Assembly: GCF_027172205.1 (NCBI RefSeq)
Contig: NC_070606.1
Location: 98,342,534 to 98,406,533 of the forward strand
Direction: 5' to 3'
DNA length: 64,000 bases
Source: Podarcis raffonei
Lineage: Eukaryota; Chordata; Lepidosauria; Squamata; Lacertidae
In this document: positions 45,290-56,000 of the stretch, in pieces
Numbering within the stretch: the stretch's first letter is position 1
How the letters are laid out: each line of letters starts with the position of its first letter
Translations under genes and position numbers: made by a program
The notes under the pieces: generated by a model
Told to the model about the DNA's origin: nothing
Database searches by the model: none
What the model saw: the letters and a program-made list of their open reading frames with translations, nothing else

Positions 45290-46224
45290 TGTAAACAAAA
45301 ATTGCCCTTTTCCCTTATGGGGTATCCAAGAGCCCATATATAGACCTTACACAGGTTCCCTATTGGTAGGAGAGAATAACAGAGGCCAACCAGAGAATAT
45401 TGAGAAGCAAAGCAGCTAGTAAGCCTGGTCTTTATTGATCTGTTGCAACAGGGTGCTCCCCTCACACGCAGGAGAGGAAGAGGAACCCAGAAAAATGGCG
45501 CGCAAGGCCTTATAAAGACTTTTGAAATTGCCACCCTGTAGATCAAGACCACCCCCAGAAACATCATACATACATCACAGAAGGGGTGTAACCTAAGACC
45601 ACCCCTCAGATACATCATACCTACATCACAAAAAAGGCGGTCTAAAACAGAAATTTTGAATGTTTTTCTCCTGTCGTTGTTTATCTCCTGTCTGGCAGGT
45701 TACTTGATTGGATTTCCTGGGGAGCCTGGCCAGTCTTTTGTAATAATAAATACAGTGGTACCTCAGGTTACATACGCTTCAGGTTACAGACTCCGCTAAC
45801 CCAGAAATAGTGCTTCAGGTTAAGAACTTTGCTTCAGGATGAGAACAGAAATCATGCTCCGGCGGCACGGCAGCAGCAGGAGGCCCCATTAGCTAAAGTG
45901 GTGCTTCGGGTTAAGAACAGTTTCAGATTAAGTATGGACCTCCGGAACGAATTAAGTACTTAACCTGAGGTACCACTGTACTTAGTTCCTGGGCCAGGTC
46001 ACAGGCTCACACCCTATTCATATCTTAAATGTGCCCTTAAGACAGGATTTGTGAGGAAAGAGACATTGGGAGGTTTCCCACTTTGACCTTTCAGAGAAAA
46101 CATTTGTTCAGTTTAGGAATCAAAATGGTTCCAGGTGGGTTTTCCTGTGCTGATCTATGTATGTGCTTGGTTGGTACACTTATGAACATTACCATATATC
46201 TAAGACCTCAAAATTCCTATCACA
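45290..46224 (-). mobile_element. Solo LTR, fossil (copy 1, with MITE inside)
   Basis: Homologous to 46723-47413 over its whole length, ends of TG...CA type. The minus strand has a TATA-like TTATAAGG and an AATAAAG poly(A) signal in the expected order. No coding region attached. A mariner-like MITE (45753-45978) interrupts it. Family uncertain; clear divergence between the two copies suggests an old insertion. Confidence 0.6.
45753..45978. mobile_element. Mariner-like MITE inside LTR
   Basis: Ends CAGTGGTACCTCAGGTTA and TTAACCTGAGGTACCACTG flanked by TA (45751-45752 and 45979-45980). Confidence 0.9.
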
Positions 46225-46722
46225 GGCGCGTCTTGCAGGAGGGGGGCGCCACTCCAGCTCTCCCCCCCCGCATGGGCAGGGGCAGCTGCCCCCCCATCAA
46301 GTAAATAAATAAAAATACTTAAGTAAAATTAAAAATTGTAGAAAGATTTTGACAGATTTTTCTGAGCACTTGGGGTCAAAAGAAAGTAATTTAAAACAGC
46401 TGTTGTTGTGTTGAGACGTTTCATTCCGAATCTGCTGCGCAGAGCAAGACAGAGGATGGCGTCAGGTGGTTGTCCTGCCAACCCCCCCCAACATAAATCG
46501 CCCATGCCCCCGGGCAGTAGGCCCAGGCAGTAGCAGTGAGGGGGCAAATGTCCACCTGGGAAGGTAGCCCACAGAGAAGAAGGAAAACGCGCAGGGCATC
46601 TTCAGGAAGAAAAGGCTAAGGGGTAGACTCTACACCAGTGTTTCTCAACCGGGGGCCATGTGGCCCCCTGCCCTTCCCCAGCTATTCCAAGGGGGGCACA
46701 GGTAAAATTATATAATTTATAT

Positions 46723-47413
46723 TGTAATAAACAAAATCTGCCCTTATTCCCTTATGGGGTACACAAGAGCCCTTGTAGAGTCCTTTGTAGGTTCTCCATC
46801 GGTTGGAGAAAATATCAGAGGCCAACCAGAGAATATTGAGAAGCAAAGCAGCTCGTAAGCCTGATCTTTATTGATCTGTTGCAACAGGGTGCTCCCCTCA
46901 CACGCAGGAAAGGAGGAGGAACCCAGAACCCAGGTGTGTTCGCCCTTATATAGACATTTTAAATTCCCTGCCCTGGAGCTCAAGACCCCCCCCCCCAGAA
47001 ACAACATACATACATCACAGAAGGGGTGGTCTACAACAGAAATCTGAGTGTGCTGTTTACCAGAAACCTGTTACTGCTTACTTGATTGGATTGCCTGGGG
47101 AGCCTGGCCAGTCTTTTGTAATGATAAATACGGTACTTAGTTCCTGAGGCAGGTCACAGGCTCACACCCTAGTCATATCTTAAATGTGCCCTTAAGACAG
47201 GATTTGTGAAGGAAAAGACAATGGGGGGGGGGCTTTTCTGTTTTCCTTTGACTTTGCAGAGAAAACATTTGGTCAGTTTGGGAGCCAAAATGGCTTCATG
47301 GCTGTTTTCTCCTGTGCTGCTTCAGACATGTGGTTTATATATTTATATACGTGTTTGCTTGGTACATTTATGAACATTTATTACATATCTAAGACCTTAA
47401 AATTCTTATAACA
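46723..47413 (-). mobile_element. Solo LTR, fossil (copy 2)
   Basis: The same LTR as copy 1 without the MITE; shared blocks include GATCTGTTGCAACAGGGTGC and TCTTAAATGTGCCCTTAAGA. The 500 bases between the copies are unrelated to an LTR-element interior, so these are two insertions. Confidence 0.6.
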
Positions 47414-47467
47414 CAGCCCCCATCCCGTTGTCTGAAATATCGGTGTTTGTGGGAGAGTGGCAACTGT

Positions 47468-47468
<1 letters not shown>

Positions 47469-47541
<73 letters not shown>
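47469..47541. repeat. CT/CA microsatellite
   Basis: About 20 CT units followed by about 15 CA units. Confidence 0.95.
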
Positions 47542-47978
47542 TGTAGTCAGAGGCTAACCATGCTAAGATAAACAATTAAACAGCCACCACATGGCATACG
47601 ATTGCGTGAGTTCGAAGGTGGTGCGGCGTTGGACATTGTATCAGTTGATTATTCTACAGATCTGCTGATCCGCTGTGATAAATAAGTATTGTAAACAGGC
47701 TGTCTGGGATATTCACCCAGCCCATAATGTCTCCCATCTCTGGAATGAGGAACCTGGCACAGGGACACGATTTACAGTAAAGGTTGGCCTTTTGTGCATG
47801 AACTGGAACGGAGCAGAGAGTGGGGGAAGGAAGTGAGGACTCTAAAAACAAACTCCATAGCGGGGAAATCCCAGCCGTGCAGGTTTTGCTCATTAGTCTA
47901 ACAGCCGAGGCCTTGCTGAGAACACAGTGTAACCTGGATGGCCATTTTGAAATTGGGAACTGGTACATGAGCAGAGAG

Positions 47979-48346
47979 GGACGCGGGTGGCGCTGTGGGT
48001 AAAACCTCAGCGCCTAGGACTTGCTGATCGCATGGTCTGATCGCATGGTCGGCGGTTCGAATCCCCGCAGCGGGGTGCGCTCCCGTCGTTCGGTCCCAGC
48101 GCCTGCCAACCTAGCAGTTCGAAAGCACCTCCGGGTGCAAGTAGATAAATAGGGACCGCTTACCAGCGGGAAGGTAAACGGCGTTCCGTGTGCTGCGCTG
48201 GCTCGCCAGATGCAGCTTGTCACACTGGCCACGTGACCCGGAAGTGTCTCCAGACAGCGCTGGCTCCCGGCCTCTTGAGTGAGATGAGCACACAACCCTA
48301 GAGTCTGGCAAGACTGGCCCGTACGGGAAGGGGTACCTTTACCTTT
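47979..48346 (+). mobile_element. Sauria SINE, GCCCGTACGGG-type subfamily
   Basis: Head GGGACGCGGGTGGCGCTGTG, B box GGTTCGAATCCC, 3' tail GTACCTTTACCTTT. Perfect 15-base target duplication TACATGAGCAGAGAG at 47964-47978 and 48347-48361. Confidence 0.95.
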
Positions 48347-48753
48347 TACATGAGCAGAGAGACACAGAGAGACAACAGGAGCCAACTCCTGGGGCTGAGG
48401 TCCCTTTGGCCCCCCCCATAAAATATTTGAAGGGACCGATCCCCCCAAGTTGATGGGCATTGCCATTCAAAGGGTGTGCTTGCACCACATCTTGTGACAC
48501 ATCATGCAGGTCCCCCCTGCCCCCCATATTTTATTTAAGGTGGCACCCTTGCATAGAAAGTGCCTTCCTGTTTGGGTCTGCTCGGGAAAGTTTTTTGGGG
48601 GGAAGCCGTTTCCCCAAAGATGAGCAAATCCATTTCGGAAGTTGCGGCTTGTAATATCTGCTTCTTTTACTTTGGTGTTTCGGTCAGTTTTGTTCTGCAT
48701 GTAAACCATAAATAATTCACAGGATAGTATGCAACTGGGTTTTACTCAGAGTA

Positions 48754-49505
48754 AGGTAAAGGTAAAGGGTTAAGGGACCCTTGACCATTAGATCCAATCG
48801 TGGCCGACTCTGGGGTTGTGGCGCTCATCTCGATTTATTGGCCGAGGGAACCGGGGTACAGCTTCCAGGTCATGAGGCCAGCATGACTAGGCCACTTCTG
48901 GCGCAATGGAACACCAACACCAGAGCAGCGCACGGAAACGCTGTTTACCTTACCACCGGAGTGTTACCTATTTATCTAAAAAAGGTAAAGGTACCCCTGC
49001 CCGTACGGGCCAGTCTTGACAGACTCTGGGGTTGTGCGCCCATCTCACTCAAGAGGCCGGGGGCCAGCGCTGTCCGGAGACACTTCCGGGTCACGTGGCC
49101 AGCGTGACAAGCTGCATCTGGCGAGCCAGCGCAGCACACGGAAACGCCGTTTACCTTCCCACCAGTAAGCGGTCCCTATTTATCTACTTGCACCCGGGGG
49201 TGCTTTCGAACTGCTAGGTTGGCAGGCGCTGGGACCGATCAACGGGAGCGCACCCCACCGCGGGGATTCGAACCGCCGACCTTTCGATCGGCAAGCCCTA
49301 GGCGCTGAGGCTTTTACCCACAGCGCCACCCGCGTCCCCACCTATTTATCTACTTGCACTTTGATGTGCTTTCGAACTGCTAGGTTGGCAGGAGCAGGGA
49401 CCGAGCAACGGGAGCTCACCCCGTCGTGGGGATTCGAACTGCCGACCTTCCGATCAGCAAGTCCTATGCTCTGTGGTTTAACCCACAATGCTACCCACAT
49501 CCCTC
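48754..49505 (-). mobile_element. Sauria SINE, host of a nested SINE
   Basis: Outer copy in two pieces (48754-48978 and 49340-49505) around the inner element. Its own duplication TACTCAGAGTA lies at 48743-48753 and 49506-49516. Confidence 0.92.
48979..49339 (-). mobile_element. Nested Sauria SINE, GCCCGTACGGG-type
   Basis: Inserted within the outer copy; the 13-base duplication ACCTATTTATCTA occurs at 48966-48978 and 49340-49352. It belongs to the same subfamily as 47979-48346. Confidence 0.95.
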
Positions 49506-49734
49506 TACTCAGAGTAGTCCCATGTAAATTAATAAATATGACTAAGTTGGGCCCATTCATTTTAATGGCTCGGCTCTGAGTAGCGCATAGTTGTATCTAT
49601 TGGCCATTCAGCATCTTACTTAAACCTCATCTCGTCCTAGTATCGGTACATACATCCTTTCATATCACTAATACCTGACTACTGATCCTCTGCTAAACGT
49701 AGCCAACATTCATGAAGCACAGAGTTTCTTTAAA

Positions 49735-49974
49735 GCCACAAAGCCCATCCAATTGGAGAACAGCCTTTACCAAAGGTGTCATGGGCTTTGAAGACACCTG
49801 AACTCAGAACACAAGGGAGAAATGTGCTAAGAGGAAGGCACGCTTGGCAAATCCACACCATGATCAACTCCTGCCTGGAAACCTATGTCCCCACTGTGGA
49901 AGGACGTGTGGATCCAGAACTGGCCTCCACAGTCACTTACGGACTCATTGTTAAAACTGTGTTTATGGAAGACA
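49735..49974 (+). mobile_element. Non-LTR LINE C-terminal fragment
   Basis: Conceptual translation ends with a zinc-finger-like CGRTCGSRTGLHSH. It matches the opposite-strand copy at 60410-60880 (shared GGTGTCATGGGCTTTGAAGA). Clade not assigned. Confidence 0.6.
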
Positions 49975-50376
49975 AGGCTGATCGCCGAAGAATTGATCCT
50001 TTTGAATGATGGTGCTGGAGGAAACTCTTGAGAATCCCATGGACTGCAAGAAGATCCAACCTATCCATTCTGAAGGAAATCAGCCCTGAGTGCTCACTGG
50101 AAGGACAGATCCTGAAGCTGAGGCTCCAAGACTTTGGCCACCTCATGAGAAGAGAAGACTCCCTGGAAAAGACCCTGATGTTGGGGAAGATGGAGGGCAC
50201 AAGGAGAAGGGGACGACAGAGGATGAGATGTTGGGACAGTGTTCTCGAAGCTACCAGCATGAGTTTGACCAAACTGCGGGAGGCAGTGGAAGACAGAAGT
50301 GCCTGGCGTGCTCTGGTCCAGGGGGTCACGAAGAGGAGGACACGGCTAAACAACAACAACAACAAACGAGGGATCG
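49975..50376 (+). mobile_element. Bov-B (RTE) LINE 3' fragment
   Basis: Same C-terminal coding as 38668-39120 ([20 protein letters not shown]), ending CGGCTAAACAACAACAACAA. 5' truncated, joined to the LINE fragment on its left. Confidence 0.92.
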
Positions 50377-51441
50377 CAGAAGAAGAAGACTACTGATCCT
50401 GTTGCCTCCTCTCCCATCTTCACTCCTCTCCTTCCTGGCACCAGCCCCATCTGTCCCATCTGTATTGACAATTTCCCCCCTTAAACTCCATGAACATATC
50501 TCCCCACCATCTGAGTCATTGGCAGCAACCAACTAAACCTGGCACTCTCTCAGCTAATAGCTAGAAAGACTTCTGACAAAACAGCCTCTGTTTTCCAGAG
50601 GCTTTTGGTCTGCTTTTACCTGCCAATTTGACAAAAGAGGGTGGGGCTTTGCATAGCCTGGGTCTGATCCAGTACTGGGGCTTTTCCTTCTATGCACACC
50701 ACAACCCACTCCCTCTTCTGAACCAAAACTCCAGTTCCTCCTATCGACAACTTAGTGAGGAATTTTGTCCCTGGAGACCTGGTTAGATTTCAAGAGATTT
50801 GTCTGCTGTCAGGCCAGCTCAGGAGATTCATCACTGCTAATCTCTCTGCTTTAATCAAATAGGACTTGGGTTCCATTTTTGAGTGACAGGCAGACATGTG
50901 AAGAATTAATCTCCTGAAATTCGGAGCTTAAGATCAGCTGAGCCTGCTAAATGGCAAAGAGGTCCCAGCAGAGGCAAGGCTGACGTATCTGTCGGCTGAA
51001 GACGCAAGTCTGGGCTCTGGATTTGGTATTCAGCAATATGAGAAGACGTGGACAATATGCCTTATAGCATTTATATTTTCTCATCTTTCCAATCTTCAGT
51101 TCTCCACATTTCGACATCAGTTTGCATTAAAAAAAAGAAAAAATCCTCATGCAAATTAATCAGCATTTGAGTGCTAATTTCTCATATACACATTTTTGAA
51201 TGCGCTTTTGCCTAATACATATTTTTTTTGCAGTATGATTTACCCTAATACAGTGGTTCTGAAACGGAGTGTGTATTCAATGAAGAAGAAAAATATTAAT
51301 AAAACAATAAACACCACCACTGCTTGTGTGAGCAGTTCTATAAGATTTTGCCCTTAAATGGGAAAAACAATGCAAAGTGGCCTCTAAGTGTGTTTTTCAA
51401 TGATTTCCTCTCAGCACCGAGCAACCACTGCTGCTAATGCC

Positions 51442-51705
51442 TGTTAAGTTGTGGGTGAACATATCAGATGACACAGCGATTCTTCAAACAGCTCTTGTTT
51501 ATTCACAGAACAGAACAGAACTGAACTGAAGGGTTCAGCCAGCCTGCTTATATAGAGCTCCACTACAACGCAACTGTAACCACTTTCCGTAACTATCCAA
51601 TCACTGAATGTCACTTTCAATCCCTTATTTGCATATGTGGACCTGAGTGAAAACTATCTACAATATCCCCCTGCTGGCCCAGGGTGAGAACTTCAGTACA
51701 TAACA
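51442..51705 (-). mobile_element. Solo LTR, fossil
   Basis: 264 bases, inverted ends TGTTA/TAACA, 5-base duplication ATGCC on both sides (51437-51441, 51706-51710). The minus strand has TATATAAGCAGG and GAATAAACAAG in LTR order. The intact duplication suggests moderate age. Confidence 0.75.
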
Positions 51706-51854
51706 ATGCCCCTCCATACAGATCTGGATTTAGGGGACTGGCTTCCAGTGAGATGATATGGCATTTAGACAGACACAAACACTGGCGTCTCTAATTTTCA
51801 GCGACCAGCTGCTCCACCAGGACAACCTCTGAGGCTTCCTGGCCATGCTTAAGT

Positions 51855-52660
51855 TAGGCATGTGCTTGATCTTCAAATTGGATTCCATCTCCGCCGTATT
51901 AAGCAGTTGGTCCCTTACCTTTCTTGCCCTGATCTGGCCAGTGTGATCCATGCGACGGTCACCTCCGGGCTTGATTATTGTAACTCGCTCTATGTGGGGC
52001 TGCCCTTGAGACTGACCCAGAAACTACAGCGGGTGCAGAATGCCGTGGTGAGGCTCCTTACGGGGTCCTTGCCACGGGATCACATTCATCCAGTGCTTTA
52101 CCAACTGCACTGGCTCCCGGTGGAGTACAGGGTCAGGTTTAAGGTGCTGGTTTTGACCTTTAAAGCTCTATGTGGCCTAGGACCCTCGTACCTACGGGAC
52201 TGCCTCTCCTGGTATGCCCCGCAGAGGACCTTAAAGTCCACAATAACAATACTTTGGAGGTCCCAAGCCTCAAGGAGGTTAGATTGATCTGAACTAGGGC
52301 CAGGGCCTTTTCAGTACTGGCCCTGACTTGGTGGAACGCTCTGTCACAAGAGACTAGGGCCCTGCGGGACTTGACATCTTTCCGCAGGGCCTGCAAGACA
52401 GAGCTGTTCCGCCTGGCCTTTGGTTTGGACTCAGTCTCACCCTTATGTTTCCTTCCCCTTATGCTTTTGATCCATGGGCTACTTTTAAAACGAGGCTGCA
52501 TTTTAAATTGCATTTTATCCTGTATTTTAAATTGGGTTTTTTTCCCTATTATGTTTTTACTGTAATTTTACTGGTGTTAGCTGCCCTGAGCCCGGCTCTG
52601 GCCGGGGAGGGCGGGGTATAAATAAAATTTACTATTGTTATTATTATTATTATTATTAAA
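51855..52660 (+). mobile_element. L2/CR1-group LINE, 3' coding end
   Basis: Encodes HATVTSGLDYCNSLYVGLPL, QLHWLPVEYRVRFKVLVLTF and FRRACKTELFRLAFGL, then GCCCTGAGCCCGGCTCTGGC and ATT repeats. The frame is broken near 52287, so only a remnant. Confidence 0.85.
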
Positions 52661-52675
52661 AATGACAATTCCCTA

Positions 52676-52830
52676 CGATATAATCGTAGAATTGTAGAGT
52701 TGGACAGGGACCCCTAAGGATTATCCAGTCCAGCCCCCTGCTTAAAAACCTCCAATGAAGGAGAGTCCCCCACTTTCCATGGCAGTGTGTTCCACTGTCA
52801 AACAGCTCTTACAGTAAGAAAGCTATTCAA
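52676..52830 (-). repeat. CR1-like LINE 3' end
   Basis: CGTAGAATTGTAGAGTTGGA, CCTCCAATGAAGGAGAGTCC and GTGTTCCACTGTCAAACAGC on the + strand are the reverse of a CR1 3' end. It lies 200 bases upstream of the MUC20 start. Confidence 0.75.
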
Positions 52831-53025
52831 AGGCTTTGGAGCGAAAAAAAGGGAGCAGGCTTTGGGCACTCCACCCTCCAACTGTCTTTCAAACCAGGAA
52901 ACCATGCCAAGGAAGTAAACCAACAGCAAGTATTTCTAGAAGCACCACTTGTGGTCTTACAACACACAGAGTGGACCGGGCTGCTGGTCCCAGATTGGAA
53001 GGGCAAGCAAAGAAGCATTGCCGGC

Positions 53026-53095
53026 ATGGGCTGCTATCATTTCCCTGTGGTGCCCCTTTTATTATTGTGTCTTCTCTGCTGCACCTGGACCCATG
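53026..53095 (+). CDS. MUC20: MUC20 exon 1, signal peptide
   Basis: ATG in GGCATGG context; hydrophobic core VVPLLLLCLLCC; ends in phase 1 at CATG|GTGAGT. Confidence 0.82.
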
Positions 53096-56000
53096 GTGAG
53101 TGACTGCTGCCAAGTCTCACTGACTAATGCATAGCAACGTGTTGGGGGGGGGGGGAGAAAGGTGGCTTTGGAGGAAAGCTGGAGTTCCAGAATCAGCCAA
53201 ATCCTTGCGTTGGTTCATACACAAATCAGCTGTTAATAACCTTTGGCCAAAGAAAGCAAAAACCAAAGTGTGTTTTTGTGGCTCATGTGAAAACATGGGC
53301 GCAGAATTACTCAAGATCAGTGAAAAACTAGGGAGCTTGTCCGTTGTACCACAAGGAGTAGCTCATAACTTTCAGCTAGAAGGTGCATGAAATGCTTTTG
53401 CAGTGACAGCAATCTTGCAATGCATCATGGAGTAAAATAGGCAGAGAAGAAACCAGTTCACAAGAGAACCATCTTCCTGGCTCAGTTCTGTCTGTGGCAT
53501 ATTTTACTTCCACTGCGCCATGCTCCCTAGAGATTTTAGCCACTTTGGGAACTGAATAGCACCAGAGTTGTATTTTCTTTTCCTTTCCTGGGAGCTGTTG
53601 AAATACGCTGGAGTGTTGTAACAGGCAAAGCCCCAGGGCAGTTTGGACCCTGTGCAGTGTAGAAACTGCTGCTGCTGCCTTGTCTTTTTGGCATGGATTC
53701 TAAGGCTTGCTTCAGGAATCTCTTTTGAACAGTTGAGTGCATGTCAATTTCATATCGGTTTCTTCTCTAGTTGTTCTCTGGGGAGGAGGGGAGGCATGCA
53801 AATTGAGGATCAGCCACTGGAAGCCCTGGGGCCAAATCAGCCCCCACCTGAGGTGTCCACTTGTCCACCTGCTGCACAGTTGCCAATGCAAAGACAAGTG
53901 TGGTGTGCGGATGGAGTAGTAGCTGACACCAGGATTCGCTAGAAATCCAAGAAGGATAACCCAGGTGTAGCCCGTGGGCAATCTTATCATCCCTTCCTAA
54001 TAGCGGCCCTCGCATTCAGTTGGTTGCTGACCTTAAAGGTAAAGGGACTCCTGACCATTAGGTCCAGTCGCGGACCACTCTGGGGTTGCGGTGCTCATCT
54101 CGCTTTATTGGCCGAGGGAGCCGGCATACAACTGCCGGGTCATGTGGCCAGCATGACTAAGCTGCTTCTGGAGAACGAGAGCAGCGCACAAAAATGCCGT
54201 TTACCTTCCCGCCGGAGTGGTACCTATTTATCTACTTGCACTTTGACGTGCTTTCGAACTGCTAGGTTGGCAGGAGCAGGGACAGAGCAACGGGAGCTCA
54301 CCCCGTCATGGGGATTCGAACTGCCAACCTTCAGATCGGCAAGTCCTAGGCTTTGTGGTTTAACCCACAGCGCCACCCGCGTCCCTGGTTGCTGACCTTG
54401 GGATCCAGCAAATGGCCTAAGAACAAGAGTAGCTGTAGCACAACTGAACTAAGAACATAGGGGGCTTCTTTATATTAAGAGAGCAATTGATCCATGAGGC
54501 TCAGTACTGCCTACACTGGCTCTCCAGGTTGCAGACTGGGATCCCTCGGAGATCTTCCTGGGGACACCAGGGATTGATCCTGGGACCTCCTGAATGCAAA
54601 GCAGATGCTCCAACCCTGAGCTGCATTCGTTCCCAAGCTATGCTAGCAGAAATCTTTATTATTAGCATTAAACAAGTCAGTACACAACCATGAGCGTTTC
54701 ATAGGAAGTACACAAACAGGTGTCTACTCAGAAGGAGCTCACAGTTTAAGGCAGACAAACGGGGAGAAACTGAGGGATTGATGATTCTGAGGATAAGCCA
54801 AAGGCCATGCAGGGAAATGTGGGTTTTTAGGGGAGTTTTGAAGGAAGGGAGAGAGGTGCTAAACTACAGGGGAGCCCAGTGAGAGACACAAAGGAATCCA
54901 TAAATATTTTCAAAAGAAAACAATCTTTTTTAAAAAGTTGCTGGGGTGCAAACTGTGTGAAGGATGTTGCCATATCCCATCTCAGAATTTTTGTCTGTCT
55001 AGCCAAGTATGGAATTCTAAAAGAAATTTTCAGTTCCTGGAGAAGGTGAGCTCTTTCTGTGCCACAGTGCAGAACTCGATCTCGCTTCTCTTCCTCCTCA
55101 GGTGCAGCCACAGTTCACTCTGCCTTCACAACAAGCTCCAGTCTCACCTCCACACCAAAGACAAATGCATCAGAGAAATCCACCGTTCCATTGCTAAGCA
55201 GTTCCACCACACACCCCTCAACAACAGGGACTACCCCAGGTCCTGACCCATCATCCTCTGCAGGTAAAAGCGCTGTTCAGATCACATCTGAGGAGACCAC
55301 CACTGCTATTTCAGAAGGGACTGTCAGCCCTGCAGAAGAAACCACCCATTCCCAAGCAAAAATGTCCACAGAAGAATTACCAGTCCCCTCATCAGCTGTA
55401 CCCACACCTGGAAGCTATTCTACCAATACTAGGCCATCCAGGTTCACCCTGGTAACTTCTCATTCCACCTTCGCAGGTGAAGGCTCTCCTACCATCAGCA
55501 CTACGGCCAAAGTCACTTCCAATTCTGTTGCTCCCACCATTTCACAAACCACAACCAGGCCCAGTCTCACTAGTACAGAACCAAAGGCAAGCTCAGCAAC
55601 TCAATCCACCACTGTCCCATGGCTAAGCACATTGCCAACCATGGATGTCACCGCAGTAGCTGACTCCTCCACCTCCATCAGCACTGCAGTAGAAGACAGT
55701 AGCTCAACGCTGGCGGTATCCTACAGCACAGAAGAAGCCACATCTGCAGAAGAAACCACCACCCCAACAACAGTTCATCCTTCATCCTCTCCTGGTGGAA
55801 CGAGTGTTGAGCCTACACCTTTTATCCAAAGAAGTGCAGTCACTCCAACAGAATCACTAGCTAAGACCACGGATGAAAGTACCACCACTACTGGCACAAC
55901 GCCAGAAAAGACCACGTCAACAGGCCTCTCTTCCACCACCCCATCAACTGAAATCACAGGTCAAACAGCGAGGCCCAGGAGCACTGAGCCAACACTCAGC

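Larger units (their letters stand above)
45246..53025. other. Intergenic, repeat-filled stretch between PHR and MUC20
   Basis: No gene recognised. The stretch is almost wholly interspersed repeats: two related solo LTRs, Sauria SINEs, LINE fragments, a third solo LTR and simple repeats. About 50380-51430 is the longest piece without a repeat I can name. Confidence 0.65.

Noticed and set aside
45290-47413. A two-LTR provirus
   Set aside because: The 500 bases between the LTRs contain no retroviral-type coding or primer-binding features; two separate solo LTRs fit better.
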